NCBI RefSeq assembly: GCF_028548455.1
Contig: NZ_JAQQLF010000006.1
Span: 157,261-221,260 of the forward strand
Length of the DNA stretch: 64,000 nt
Source of the DNA: Vogesella aquatica
Lineage (GTDB): Bacteria; Pseudomonadota; Gammaproteobacteria; Burkholderiales; Chromobacteriaceae
Direction: 5' to 3'
Below, in pieces: positions 1 through 7,774 of the stretch. Made by a program: the position numbers and the translations under genes. Position 1 is the first letter of the stretch, and each line of letters starts with the position of its first letter. The notes below the pieces were generated by a model that was not told the origin of the DNA, searched no databases, and worked only from the letters and a program-made list of their open reading frames with translations.

Positions 1-123
1 GCGGCAGGCCCGTCGCCCGGTGTGGACGAGGTGCTGCGCCGGGCGGACAGCGCCATGTATCAGGCCAAGGCATCCGGCAAGCACGCTGTGTGCGTGTATC
101 AGCCCGGCGACCCTGCCGGCTGA
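1..123 (+). CDS. C-terminal end of a GGDEF (diguanylate cyclase) protein, partial
   Basis: The open frame runs from the left edge of the window to a TGA. Its 40 residues contain ADSAMYQAKASGKH, the conserved last helix of GGDEF domains (A-D-x-A-M-Y-x-A-K-x-x-G-x-x). The domain normally makes cyclic di-GMP from two GTP molecules, but the GGDEF active-site loop lies upstream of the window, so activity cannot be judged. The protein ends about 13 residues after this helix, which is usual when GGDEF is the last domain. Sensory domains, if any, are outside the window. Confidence 0.85.
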   Translation, partial: AAGPSPGVDEVLRRADSAMYQAKASGKHAVCVYQPGDPAG

Positions 124-470
124 CGGGCGGCCAAACCGTTTGCTGCTTTTTTTGTGGCGGCATGTTTGTGCCTGGCGTGATGAGTGCTGCAGGGGCCGAC
201 CGTGGTGCGTCAGCGGCAGGGCTGAGGGCGAAAGCCGGGTTGCCTGCCGGGTGGCTTTGTAGTTTTCTTACTTGAAACTTACATATTTATCGGCGGTTTG
301 GCGGCGAAGTCGGCTGCATTTGTGTTGTGGTGCGACTTCAAGTGCATGATTTTTCGTGCTTATTCATTCTGGTGTGCTGGTGGCTGCCCGAAAAACGCTG
401 AAAACAGTCGAGTACAACGCTACTTGAACTTAGACTGCGCGCCTTCGCCCATTACCACCGGAGCACATAC
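124..470. other. Intergenic region before the sugar transporter
   Basis: This 347-base gap holds no convincing gene. It turns AT-richer around 255-380. The last bases carry a ribosome binding site (GGAG at about 460) for the transporter gene. No clear terminator hairpin for the upstream GGDEF gene and no clear operator could be made out. Confidence 0.5.
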
Positions 471-1697
471 ATGCACGCGCATGGAGAGACACAACACGGC
501 AAATCGCTAGCCGTACTCACCACCCTGTTTTTCATGTGGGGCCTGATTACCTCGCTGAACGACATCCTGATTCCGCACCTGAAAGGCGTGTTCTCGCTAA
601 GCTACGTGCAGGCTGCGCTGATCCAGTTCAGTTTCTTTACCGCCTACTTTGTGGTGTCGCTGCCCGCTGGCCGCTTGGTGCACCTGCTGGGCTACCAGCG
701 CGGTATCGTGGCCGGCCTTGGCATGGCCGGGGTGGGTTGCCTGCTGTTCTACCCGGCAGCGGCTACGTTGTCCTACCCGGCCTTTCTGGGGGCGCTGTTT
801 GTGCTGGCCAGCGGCATTACCATTCTGCAGGTAGCGGCCAACCCTTACGTTACGCGCCTGGGGCCGGTGGCTACTGCTTCCAGCCGCCTTAACCTGACTC
901 AGGCGTTCAACTCCTTGGGCACCACCGTGGCGCCACTGCTGGGTGCCATGCTGATTCTGGCCGGTACGCAGCACATTACCGGCGTGTCGGCGCAAGAAAA
1001 AGCCCTGGCCGAGGCGGCGTCGGTGCAAGGCCCTTACCTGATGCTGGCCGCTGCACTGTTTGCCATCGCCGCCGTTTTTGCCATGCTGCGTCTGCCTGCC
1101 ATCCAGGATGAAGTGGCACAGGACGGCCAGCAGGCCGGTAGCGTATGGCAGCACCGCCACCTGGTATTGGGTGCCGTGGGTATCTTTGTGTACGTGGGTG
1201 CCGAGGTGGGTATTGGCAGTTTCCTGGTAAGCCTGATGGAACAGCCCGACGTAGGCGGCCTGAGCCAGGCCGATGCCGGCAAGCTGCTGTCGCTGTACTG
1301 GGGCTGCGCCATGGTTGGCCGCTTTGCCGGTAGTGCCGTGATGCGCCATATTGCGGCCAGCAAGGTACTGGCGTGCAATGCGCTGCTGTCGGTGCTGCTG
1401 ATCGCCACGGCCATGCTGCTGGGTGGCAAAGTGGCCATGTGGAGCTTGCTGGCAGTCGGCCTGTGCAATTCCATCATGTTCCCCACGATTTTCTCGCTGG
1501 CACTGTCCGGCCTGGGCAAGCTGACCGGCGCCGGTTCCGGTGTGCTGTGCATGGCCATTGTGGGTGGTGCGGTACTGCCGCTGCTGCAGGCTACTGTGGC
1601 AGACAATATCAGCCTGCTGGCCTCGTTTGGCGTGCCCATGCTGTGTTACGTATTCATTTTGTACTACGGCCTGGCGGGCTATCGCCCGCGCGGATGA
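471..1697 (+). CDS. Sugar MFS transporter, FucP/GluP family
   Basis: A 408-residue inner-membrane protein with about 12 hydrophobic segments. It has the family's N-terminal block FFMWGLITSLNDILIPHLK and the following QAALIQFSFF, hallmarks of the fucose/glucose/galactose:proton symporters, and the motif LQVAANPYV in the fourth segment. Proteins of this family import hexoses such as glucose, galactose or fucose with protons. The start at 471 follows a GGAG ribosome site. The gene stands alone: a terminator hairpin follows at once. The exact sugar cannot be read from sequence. Confidence 0.9.
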   Translation: MHAHGETQHGKSLAVLTTLFFMWGLITSLNDILIPHLKGVFSLSYVQAALIQFSFFTAYFVVSLPAGRLVHLLGYQRGIVAGLGMAGVGCLLFYPAAATLSYPAFLGALFVLASGITILQVAANPYVTRLGPVATASSRLNLTQAFNSLGTTVAPLLGAMLILAGTQHITGVSAQEKALAEAASVQGPYLMLAAALFAIAAVFAMLRLPAIQDEVAQDGQQAGSVWQHRHLVLGAVGIFVYVGAEVGIGSFLVSLMEQPDVGGLSQADAGKLLSLYWGCAMVGRFAGSAVMRHIAASKVLACNALLSVLLIATAMLLGGKVAMWSLLAVGLCNSIMFPTIFSLALSGLGKLTGAGSGVLCMAIVGGAVLPLLQATVADNISLLASFGVPMLCYVFILYYGLAGYRPRG

Positions 1698-1707
1698 TGC
1701 TGCCGGT

Positions 1708-1732
1708 CACGCCACCTTCGGGTGGCGTTTTT
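1708..1732 (+). terminator. Intrinsic terminator of the sugar transporter gene
   Basis: CGCCACC and GGTGGCG pair around a TTCG loop and are followed by a run of T. It starts about ten bases after the transporter stop codon. Confidence 0.85.
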
Positions 1733-1879
1733 CATGCTGCGCGCCACGCGATACTTATGTGGCCGTAGCGCGTGTTGGCAACTGCGGCTACCGGGCTGCC
1801 CTTGTCTGCCCTGGCCTGTTGGGCATGCTGCCATGTCCTTGTCATCCGGCATTCGGGTACACTTGGCTGCATTGCCAGT

Positions 1880-1889
1880 GCGGCCAACC
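1880..1889 (-). repeat. First of at least 25 copies of the DUS-like word GGTTGGCCGC
   Basis: Exact copies of GGTTGGCCGC (plus strand) start at 7268, 8827, 16172, 20736, 21159, 21696, 22484, 23555, 35243, 38888, 45239 and 56916. Exact copies of the reverse complement GCGGCCAACC start at 1880, 2534, 4950, 6759, 14628, 20963, 28971, 30410, 31079, 35251, 35449, 39893 and 51621. The base before is usually A or G and the base after usually A, giving RGGTTGGCCGCA. Ten copies are intergenic. Many near copies exist, for example with CGTTGGCCGC or GCGGCCAACT. See the findings for its interpretation. Confidence 0.85.
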
Positions 1890-1908
1890 TTTTCCTGTAG
1901 AGACTGCC

Positions 1909-2475
1909 ATGCCAGAGACCTTCCCCTTGTTGACCACGCACCGATTGCAACTGCGGCAAATCGGGCCGGACGACATACCGGCGCTGTTGCCAGTGTTTGC
2001 CGATGCCGATGCCATGCGCTGGTTCGGTACCGACCCGGTGCATAGCGAAGAGCAGATGGCGCAGATCGTGGCGCTGTGGCAAGGCTGGCGACAGCTGCCC
2101 AACCCGGGCACGCGTTGGGGCATTGCACTGCGCGAGGGTGGGCCACTGCTGGGCACCTGCGGGTTGTTTGCCTGGAATCGCGGCTGGCGGCGCGCCACGC
2201 TGGGTTACGAGCTGGGGCGCACCGCCTGGGGGCAGGGCTATATGCAAGAGGCCTTGCAGGCGGTGCTGGGCTGGGGCTTTCGCGAGATGGCGCTGCATCG
2301 TATCGATGCCTGCATCCACCCTGATAACTCGGCGTCGCTGAGGCTGGCGCGCAAGCTGGGTTTTGTGGAAGAGGGGCGGTTGCGTGATGCGGGCTTCTGG
2401 CTGGGCCAATATCACGATCTGTTGCAGTTTTCGCTGCTGCAGCCGGAATTCGTGCCAGTGCGCGCGCCAAGCTGA
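1909..2475 (+). CDS. GNAT family N-acetyltransferase, RimJ/RimL-like
   Basis: The 188-residue protein opens with LLTTHRLQLRQIGPDDIPAL, the usual start of the RimJ/RimL group, which transfers acetyl from acetyl-CoA to the amino end of ribosomal proteins or to small amines. The CoA-binding region is at about residues 105-125 (LGYELGRTAWGQGYMQEAL), and the C-terminal block NSASLRLARKLGFVEEGRLRD is intact. The frame stays open far upstream, but the ATG at 1909 is the first one giving a family-like N-terminus. The substrate is unknown. A copy of the GGTTGGCCGC word lies in the leader at 1880. Confidence 0.85.
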   Translation: MPETFPLLTTHRLQLRQIGPDDIPALLPVFADADAMRWFGTDPVHSEEQMAQIVALWQGWRQLPNPGTRWGIALREGGPLLGTCGLFAWNRGWRRATLGYELGRTAWGQGYMQEALQAVLGWGFREMALHRIDACIHPDNSASLRLARKLGFVEEGRLRDAGFWLGQYHDLLQFSLLQPEFVPVRAPS

Positions 2476-2499
2476 GTGTGCTGCTGGCGGCTATGGGTA

Positions 2500-2530
2500 A
2501 AGCAAAGCCCCTGCCGGGCTGGCAGGGGCT
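2500..2530 (-). terminator. Terminator for the UmuD-like operon
   Basis: Read on the minus strand, AGCCCCTGCC and GGCAGGGGCT form a 10-bp stem followed by TTGCTTT. It lies about 170 bases beyond the small minus-strand gene ending at 2701 and close to the stop of the plus-strand acetyltransferase. Confidence 0.65.
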
Positions 2531-2700
2531 GGGGCGGCCAACCTGGGCCTGTCATGGCCCCGGCGTGGCCGGGGTGTGTTGACGCTGTAGGCGGGCGCTG
2601 CGCTGCAACGCCCTGCGTGTTCTGATGCAGGTCTGGCTGTCTGGTGCGTGCTGGCCGTGTCACGGCCTGCCTTGTTGGCCGGGTGGCAGGCAGGGTGGGC

Positions 2701-2850
2701 CTAGCCGACAAACTCGACCGGGGCGTAGTAGCTGCGGCCGGTACGCGTTAGTAGTACCTGGGGCTGGCCTTCGATGACGGCACGAAAGGCGCGCGGCAGG
2801 CGCTTCCAGTCACGGAACATCATTTTTACCGGGTCGTTATGCTTGTTCAT
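2701..2850 (-). CDS. Small hypothetical protein downstream of the UmuD-like gene
   Basis: A 49-residue protein starting MNKHNDPVKMMFRDWKRLPR. A strong ribosome site (AAGGAG, 7 bases before the ATG at 2850) fixes this start, although the frame is open a little further upstream. It begins 14 bases after the stop of the UmuD-like gene, so the two are very likely co-transcribed. The protein is basic and soluble, with no membrane segment or cysteine. It takes the place where umuC would be in an umuDC operon. No family was recognised. Confidence 0.6.
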   Translation of the reverse strand: MNKHNDPVKMMFRDWKRLPRAFRAVIEGQPQVLLTRTGRSYYAPVEFVG

Positions 2851-2864
2851 GCTGCGCTCCTTGT

Positions 2865-3443
2865 TCAGTCCACTGCGTGAATCACATTGGTCACGACGCC
2901 CCATACGAAGAAACTGGCGTCTTCGGGTACTTCTATCGGTTTGAAATCCGGGTTTTCCGGCAACAGGCGGATGCGGCCTGCCGAGCGTTCCAGCCGTTTG
3001 ACAGTGAGCTCGTCATTGATTACGGCTACCACCACTTTGCCGCTGCGTGGCTCCAGCGAGCGGTCTACTACCAGCAAGTCGCCATCGTGTATGCCCGCGT
3101 TGATCATGGAGTCGCCTTTGACGGTAACCAGAAAGGTAGACGCAGGCTTGCGTACCAGGTGCTGGTTCAGGTCGATATCGGCTTCTTTCAGGTCGTCTGC
3201 CGCTACGGGCGAGCCGGCTGGAACACGGCTGGCAAAGAGTGGCAGCGACATGTTTTTCAGGGCTTCACCCAGCAGGGCGATGTCACCGGCGCTGTTGCCG
3301 CGCAGGCTGCGCAAGCTACGGTATTCGTCCAGCCAGCCTTCCAGCACGGGCTTCAGTGGCTCCGGCACGCGCATGGCGACGGTTTTGTCACCGCCGAAGC
3401 GTGATTTACGGCCTGCGCCTTCGCGTTTTCCACCTTGTGTCAT
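2865..3443 (-). CDS. UmuD-like S24-family self-cleaving protein
   Basis: The 192-residue protein has a C-terminal LexA/UmuD peptidase domain with the catalytic pair Ser112 (KGDSM) and Lys149 (ELTVKRL), and a likely self-cleavage site Ala76-Gly77 (RVPAGSP). The N-terminal 45 residues start GGKREGAGRK and carry VAMRVPEPLKPVLEGW, a segment seen on phage- and plasmid-type UmuD/LexA relatives and probably DNA-binding or ribbon-helix-helix like. UmuD proteins are cleaved during SOS and then join UmuC in mutagenic polymerase V. No umuC follows here. The start at 3443 is set by AAGGAG nearby; the frame upstream lacks such a site. Confidence 0.8.
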   Translation of the reverse strand: MTQGGKREGAGRKSRFGGDKTVAMRVPEPLKPVLEGWLDEYRSLRSLRGNSAGDIALLGEALKNMSLPLFASRVPAGSPVAADDLKEADIDLNQHLVRKPASTFLVTVKGDSMINAGIHDGDLLVVDRSLEPRSGKVVVAVINDELTVKRLERSAGRIRLLPENPDFKPIEVPEDASFFVWGVVTNVIHAVD

Positions 3444-3466
3444 GTGTCTGATCTCCTTGTTTATGA

Positions 3467-3484
3467 TTTTGTACGTATTCAAAA
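3467..3484. promoter_or_regulatory. Palindromic operator candidate before the UmuD-like gene
   Basis: TTTTG and CAAAA arms enclose an 8-base core containing the self-complementary TACGTA. It lies 24-41 bases upstream of the ATG, where an autorepressor or LexA-type protein could bind. It is not the classical CTGT-N8-ACAG SOS box. Confidence 0.4.
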
Positions 3485-3635
3485 ACAAAGGCAAGCCTCT
3501 TTGTTGTGGCAGGGGTGCAGGGTGTTGTTTTTATATCGGTTTATAGAAATGGAGTGAGTGGCTCCGGAGGGGTGGCAAGTGCTTGTTGTTGCGCTGGCGC
3601 ACTGTTAGTCTGCCATTATCGATAGAAAGGAAATT

Positions 3636-4379
3636 ATGGCCAGGCTACTTTTCTTTATGTTCTATCTGATGGTCGCCCAGTCGGCGGCTGCTGCAGGGAT
3701 TGTGGCCTGTGGCGGCGACAGCGGTTGGCCGCCGTCGTCCTATTTCGGCCCGCCGCAGCATAACAACGCGCGCCCGGTGCTGGGCTACTCGCCGGATGTG
3801 CTGCATATGGTCTTGACTAGCAGTACGTTTCGCCCCGAGTTCGTGTTGCTGCCGTTTCGCCGCTGTCTGAGCCTGGCTGAGCAAGGGCGTCAGGTGCAGG
3901 TGGTGATGGGGGCGACCTTCTCGGCCGAGCGGGCCCGGCAGTTTCTGTTCAGCCGCCATTACCTGCATTTGCGGCCAGCCTTGTTCCTGTGGCCCGGGGC
4001 GGCGCCGGCCTTGCCCTTGTGTGGCCTGGTCGGCTTCAATTACGCCCCTTTTGGCGTGAAGCCGGACGAAGTGGATGAGGGTTCGTCCAGTTATTTGCTG
4101 GTGATGAAAAAAATGCAGGCTGGCCGCTGTCGTGGCTTTGCCGAGTATGCAGAAGTAGGGCGTGGCCTGCAGCTGCTGGGCTTGCTGGGTGAGGATGGCG
4201 GGCGTTTGCAGGCCAGGCTGTTGCCCGGTCTGGTGCCGGTGCCGCTGCATTTCATGGTGTCACGAGCCTATCCGGATGCTGCGGTGCTGTTGCGGCAGAT
4301 TGACCGGCAGCTGGAGCAGATGGATCGTAACGGGCAGCTTGATGCCTTGCTGGCACGGCATCAAGCGGTAGCGCAGTAA
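3636..4379 (+). CDS. Periplasmic solute-binding protein, amino-acid-type (SBP_bac_3-like)
   Basis: A 247-residue protein with a clear signal peptide (residues 1-20, LLFFMFYLMVAQSAAAAG, probable cleavage after AAA). The rest has the form of the two-lobed extracellular solute-binding fold used by polar amino acid transporters: a first block with GYSPDVLHMVL and LLPFRRCLSLAEQG, and a C-terminal helix region LLRQIDRQLEQMDRNGQLDAL typical of the family. There is no transporter permease or ATPase next to it, so it is an orphan, as often seen for this group in Chromobacteriaceae. The ligand is unknown. The start has AAAGGAA nine bases upstream. Confidence 0.75.
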   Translation: MARLLFFMFYLMVAQSAAAAGIVACGGDSGWPPSSYFGPPQHNNARPVLGYSPDVLHMVLTSSTFRPEFVLLPFRRCLSLAEQGRQVQVVMGATFSAERARQFLFSRHYLHLRPALFLWPGAAPALPLCGLVGFNYAPFGVKPDEVDEGSSSYLLVMKKMQAGRCRGFAEYAEVGRGLQLLGLLGEDGGRLQARLLPGLVPVPLHFMVSRAYPDAAVLLRQIDRQLEQMDRNGQLDALLARHQAVAQ

Positions 4380-4393
4380 GCGCAGGTGTCAGA

Positions 4394-4426
4394 AACGCCC
4401 TGCCGGCGAATGCTTGGCAGGGCGTT
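4394..4426. terminator. Terminator between convergent genes
   Basis: AACGCCCTGCC pairs with GGCAGGGCGTT. T-rich bases follow on both strands, so it can serve the binding-protein gene on the plus strand and the methyltransferase operon on the minus strand. Confidence 0.8.
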
Positions 4427-4432
4427 GTCGTT

Positions 4433-5056
4433 TCAGGCCCGGGTGGGGCCGGGTTTGCGTGCCACGATCTGCAGTACGGCGGCCATGCCGGTGTGCAGGC
4501 TGCCCTCGATGACTTCGCGCTGTACTTCGGCAAGGTGCAGTAGCTCCAGCCCGGCCAGCTCCTGGCGCAGGGCATCTGGCTCCAGCAGTAGCTCGGGGTC
4601 TTTCGGGCCGCCGGTGCCAAAACCCAGCTGGCGCGGGGTGTAGCCTTCCAGGATGAACAGTCCGCCAGGCGCCAGGCCGGCTACGCAGCCTGCCAGTACT
4701 TGCCGGCGCAGGCCGGGCGGCAGGTGGCAGAAGATGGACACGATGGCGTCCCAGCTACCTGGTGCGATGGGGTAGTCGGCCAGGTCGGCCAGCGTGGCGG
4801 TCATGTCCAGATTGTGTTGTGCAGCGCGCTGCAGCAGCTTGATCAGGCCGGTATGGGCGGCGTCTACGGCGGTCAACTTGTGCCCCAGCGCGGCCAGGTA
4901 CACGGCATTACGCCCTTCGCCTTCGCCCAGGCTCAGTACCCGGCTGCCTGCGGCCAACCTGGGTGCCTGTTCTTTCAGGAAGTCATTGGGTGCGTTGCCG
5001 TAGGCGTATTGCTCGCCGGCAAAGCGGGGATTCCAGAACAGGGCGGCCTGGCTCAT
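4433..5056 (-). CDS. Class I SAM-dependent methyltransferase, TehB-like
   Basis: The 207-residue protein has the SAM-binding motif I as VLSLGEGEGRNAVYLAALG (about residues 40-58) and the acidic motif II as LTAVDAA. This GEGEGRN form is found in TehB-like and thiopurine-type small-molecule methyltransferases. The N-terminus FWNPRFAGEQYAYGNAPNDFL matches that subgroup. The target is not known; tellurite or chalcogen detoxification is one possibility. It starts three bases after the UPF0149 gene stop, so the two form an operon. A GGTTGGCCGC copy lies inside it (4950), translated as RLAA. Confidence 0.8.
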   Translation of the reverse strand: MSQAALFWNPRFAGEQYAYGNAPNDFLKEQAPRLAAGSRVLSLGEGEGRNAVYLAALGHKLTAVDAAHTGLIKLLQRAAQHNLDMTATLADLADYPIAPGSWDAIVSIFCHLPPGLRRQVLAGCVAGLAPGGLFILEGYTPRQLGFGTGGPKDPELLLEPDALRQELAGLELLHLAEVQREVIEGSLHTGMAAVLQIVARKPGPTRA

Positions 5057-5059
5057 GGC

Positions 5060-5674
5060 TTACTCGTCTTCGTCGGCGGCTTCAGCGGCGGCCATGTCGG
5101 CGCGCAGCTGGGCAAAAAAAGCGTAGATGCTGGCTACCGAGTCGGAAATGCTGGCCAGCCAGGCTTCGCGTTGCTCTGCGCTGGCGCCATGCAGGAAGGG
5201 GCGCATTTCCGGGTCAGGGTGATGCTCGAACGCCAGCGCCATGATGGGTGCCAGCGCTGGTGCGGCGTCTTCGTCATCAAACAGCAGGCCCCAGTCCTGG
5301 TGCATCAGCTGCATGCCTTCGCTAAAACCTTCGGCCCACACATTGCCGTGTACCTGGCCGTGCTCGTCCTCGTCCAGCCAGGGCTGGAAGGCCTGGCCGC
5401 GTTGCAGGGTGTGGGCAATGTCCAGCCAGTGGCCGGATAGCAGGCGCACAAACTGTTCCATGGCCTTGGGGGTATTGAACGCGTCGTCGTCGTCAAAGGC
5501 GGCACCCATGATGGCCGGCAGGCAGTCCACCGGCTTGATCTGCTCCGGGCCACACAGCAGGGCGGCAAAAAAACCGTCCAGCTTTTCCAGGCTCATGGCG
5601 CCTTGCGCGGCGAAGCGGGCCAGGGTGTCGGACAGGCGCTGGTAGTCTTGGTCGGTCAGGGCGGCAGATTTCAT
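5060..5674 (-). CDS. UPF0149 (YecA/YgfB) family protein
   Basis: A 204-residue acidic protein. The segment SLEKLDGFFAALLCGPEQIKP and later WAEGFSEGMQL are the conserved blocks of UPF0149 (YgfB/YecA). The C-terminal SEC-C metal-binding motif seen in YecA is missing and the tail is Asp/Glu rich. The molecular role of this family is poorly known. The ATG at 5674 was chosen because residues before it do not look like the family; no strong ribosome site is visible. The start lies about 90 bases from the divergent pseudouridine synthase gene. Confidence 0.8.
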   Translation of the reverse strand: MKSAALTDQDYQRLSDTLARFAAQGAMSLEKLDGFFAALLCGPEQIKPVDCLPAIMGAAFDDDDAFNTPKAMEQFVRLLSGHWLDIAHTLQRGQAFQPWLDEDEHGQVHGNVWAEGFSEGMQLMHQDWGLLFDDEDAAPALAPIMALAFEHHPDPEMRPFLHGASAEQREAWLASISDSVASIYAFFAQLRADMAAAEAADEDE

Positions 5675-5730
5675 GGGTGGCGTAGGCCTGTTGCATGGGA
5701 AGGCTGCATTATCCGGTAAAATGCCGGCGC

Positions 5731-5744
5731 TGCGGCTATTTGTC
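5731..5744 (+). promoter_or_regulatory. Near match to the TGCGAC-N4-TGTC site before the mobA operon
   Basis: TGCGGCTATTTGTC differs by one base from the TGCGACTATTTGTC before the formate dehydrogenase operon. It ends 21 bases before the ATG of the pseudouridine synthase gene. No sigma-54 promoter is visible downstream, so it may be chance. Confidence 0.25.
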
Positions 5745-5765
5745 GCCCGAATCCTGCTACTTTTT

Positions 5766-6686
5766 ATGACTATGTCCACAGCCTACTCCCCCGTTCCGCC
5801 ACGCCAGGGCGTGGCCGCCAGCTGCCTGGTGCTGCCACAGGGCCACTGGCCCGACTTGCTGAGCTTCTTGCGCCAGCGCTTTGCCCATGTGGCCGATGCC
5901 TGGGCGCACAGGTTGGCCGCAGGCCAGGTGTGGAACGACGCCGGCGAGCCGCTCGCGCCTGCGGCGCCTTACCGGCCGGGCCTGCGTATCTGGTACTTTC
6001 GCGAAGTGGCGCATGAAATGCCGGTGCCGTTCGATATCGCCATCCTGTACCGTGACGAGCGCCTGCTGGTAGTGGACAAGCCGCACTTTCTGGCCTGCGT
6101 GCCCGGCGGGCGGCACGTGCGCGAAACCGTGCTGACCCGCCTGCGCAGCCAGCCTGGCCTGGAGCAGGTTTCCCCCATCCACCGGCTGGATCGTGAAACG
6201 GCCGGCGTGATGGTGTTCTGTGTCGATGCCGCCAGCCGGGGGGCCTACCAGCGCTTGTTCGAGCAGCGCAGCGTGCAAAAAGAATACGAAGCCATTGCCC
6301 CGTGGCGGCCAGACCTGTCGCTGCCACGGCTGCACCGCAGCCGCCTGGCCGAAGTGCCTGGCGAGTTTGTCATGCAGGAGGTGGCGGGCGAGCCCAATAG
6401 CGAAACCCTTATCAGCCTGCTGGCTCAGCGCGGCAGCTGGGCGCGCTACCGCCTGCAGCCGGCCACCGGCAAGAAGCACCAGCTGCGTGCACATCTGGCG
6501 GCGCTGGGCATCGGTATCGCCCACGACCCGTGGTACCCGGTATTCCGCCACGACAAGGCTGCGGATGACTTTAGCCAGCCCTTGGCGCTGCTGGCGCGCA
6601 GCATCGCCTTTACCGACCCGATAGATGGCAGCCAGCGCCATTTTGTCAGCCAGCGCGAGCTGGCCTGGCCGGCGGTGCCAGCATGA
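5766..6686 (+). CDS. RluA-family pseudouridine synthase
   Basis: A 306-residue enzyme converting uridine to pseudouridine in rRNA or tRNA. The catalytic motif HRLDRETAGVMVF, with its Asp, is intact, as are VDKPHFLACVPGG and the C-terminal ATGKKHQLRAHLAALG. An N-terminal S4-like region (LLSFLRQRFAHV, WNDAGEPL) precedes the catalytic domain. The start may be the ATG at 5766 or the one two codons later; no ribosome site separates them. Its stop overlaps the start of mobA by four bases, so both are translated from one message. Confidence 0.85.
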   Translation: MTMSTAYSPVPPRQGVAASCLVLPQGHWPDLLSFLRQRFAHVADAWAHRLAAGQVWNDAGEPLAPAAPYRPGLRIWYFREVAHEMPVPFDIAILYRDERLLVVDKPHFLACVPGGRHVRETVLTRLRSQPGLEQVSPIHRLDRETAGVMVFCVDAASRGAYQRLFEQRSVQKEYEAIAPWRPDLSLPRLHRSRLAEVPGEFVMQEVAGEPNSETLISLLAQRGSWARYRLQPATGKKHQLRAHLAALGIGIAHDPWYPVFRHDKAADDFSQPLALLARSIAFTDPIDGSQRHFVSQRELAWPAVPA

Positions 6687-7267
6687 TTGGCGCCTTGTTG
6701 CTGGCAGGGGGCGAAGGCCGCCGCATGGGTGGCGTGGACAAAGGCATGCAGTTGTTATGCGGCCAACCTTTATACCGGCACGTGCTGCAGGTGCTGCAGC
6801 CGCAGGTGGCCTGGCTGGCCATCAGCGCCAACCGCCACCTGGGCGAGTACGCCGCCGGCGGCTACGCGGTATGGCCGGACGCGGCCCCCTGGCAGGGCAT
6901 GGGGCCACTGGCGGCGCTAGCTACTGCGGCAGCCAGCTTGCCTGCCCATGTGGCACTGCTGCAAACGGCCCCGTGCGATACGCCGTTATTGCCTCCCGAT
7001 CTGGTATCCCGCCTGCAGGCGGCGCTGGGCGACGCTGATGTGGCGATGCCGGTAACGGCACAAGGCCCGCAGCCGGCGTGCCTGTTGCTACGCGTGACGG
7101 CGCTGGCCGGCTTGCCAGCCTATCTGGCGGCAGGGGGGCGCAGCATACGCGGCTGGCTGGCGGGTTTGCGGGTGGTCGAGGTGGCGTTTGACGAGGCAGG
7201 GTTTGCCAATGCCAATGACGCAGCGGCGCTGGCGCGACTTGAGGCGCGAATAGGCGCGGCAGGCTAG
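6683..7267 (+). CDS. mobA: Molybdenum cofactor guanylyltransferase MobA
   Basis: MobA joins GMP from GTP to molybdopterin to give the MGD form of the cofactor needed by formate dehydrogenase and related enzymes. The 194-residue protein has the nucleotide-binding signature LLAGGEGRRMGGVDKGM at residues 6-22, close to the classical MobA motif, followed by GQPLYRHVL. Pro-Cys-Asp-Thr-Pro in QTAPCDTPLLP is the usual metal-binding site. The overlap ATGA with the pseudouridine synthase suggests coupling. moaA lies 0.5 kb away on the other strand, and the formate dehydrogenase operon further right is a likely user. A GGTTGGCCGC-type copy at 6759 is read as CGQP. Confidence 0.92.
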   Translation: MIGALLLAGGEGRRMGGVDKGMQLLCGQPLYRHVLQVLQPQVAWLAISANRHLGEYAAGGYAVWPDAAPWQGMGPLAALATAAASLPAHVALLQTAPCDTPLLPPDLVSRLQAALGDADVAMPVTAQGPQPACLLLRVTALAGLPAYLAAGGRSIRGWLAGLRVVEVAFDEAGFANANDAAALARLEARIGAAG

Positions 7268-7774
7268 GGTTGGCCGCATGGCCGGGGTGTCGGTGTTGTG
7301 CGGCGAGCGGGCAAAAAAATGGCCGGCATATAGCCGGCACAATGCTCGTATCAAGGGTGCCCATTCGGCTTGCCACGCTACCGGTCTGGCCGGGCGGGGC
7401 AGGAAATTCAGGGCATTGCGCTTGTGAGCCACAACACAACACAGAGAGTGATTGCAGTATAGGGATGTGCCACTCATTCGTGAAATGAATCATTTTTATA
7501 ATTTTCATTCCATTTTGGAATTTCTTTGCTTTGCCATGCCGCGGTGAGCCATGGCTGGCCGCGAGCCCGTCTTGACCGCATGGCCAGCGGGCCGGCACCC
7601 AGGTAGTTGGCCGGTAAGTCATGCGGGCTGCATCGCGCGCCGGGTGGGAGGGTCGTGCTGGCGTGCAGGGCGTGGTGGATGCGCTGCGCTATGGCGACAG
7701 CGGCTTAAGGGCGCTTGTGCCGGCTAGGGCAGGCCTGGTGCCGGTGTGCGGTAGCGGCGCGCTGACGTGTTGCC
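7268..7774. other. Intergenic region between convergent mobA and moaA
   Basis: This 507-base region is the meeting point of two 3' ends. It opens with a GGTTGGCCGC copy immediately after the mobA stop codon. It contains a hairpin (7313-7338) and a markedly AT-rich stretch around 7470-7530 (many TTT/ATT runs) that is unlike the surroundings. No coding sequence with family resemblance was found on either strand. Confidence 0.5.
7313..7338 (-). terminator. Possible terminator of leftward transcripts
   Basis: On the minus strand GCCGGC-TATAT-GCCGGC is followed by CATTTTTTTG, the form of an intrinsic terminator. It is over 400 bases past the moaA stop, so it may only protect mobA from antisense reading. 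Confidence 0.45.

Noticed and set aside
3444..3635. Classical LexA (SOS) box before the UmuD-like gene
   Set aside because: No CTGT-N8-ACAG or close variant could be found on either strand; only the TTTTG-N8-CAAAA palindrome is present.
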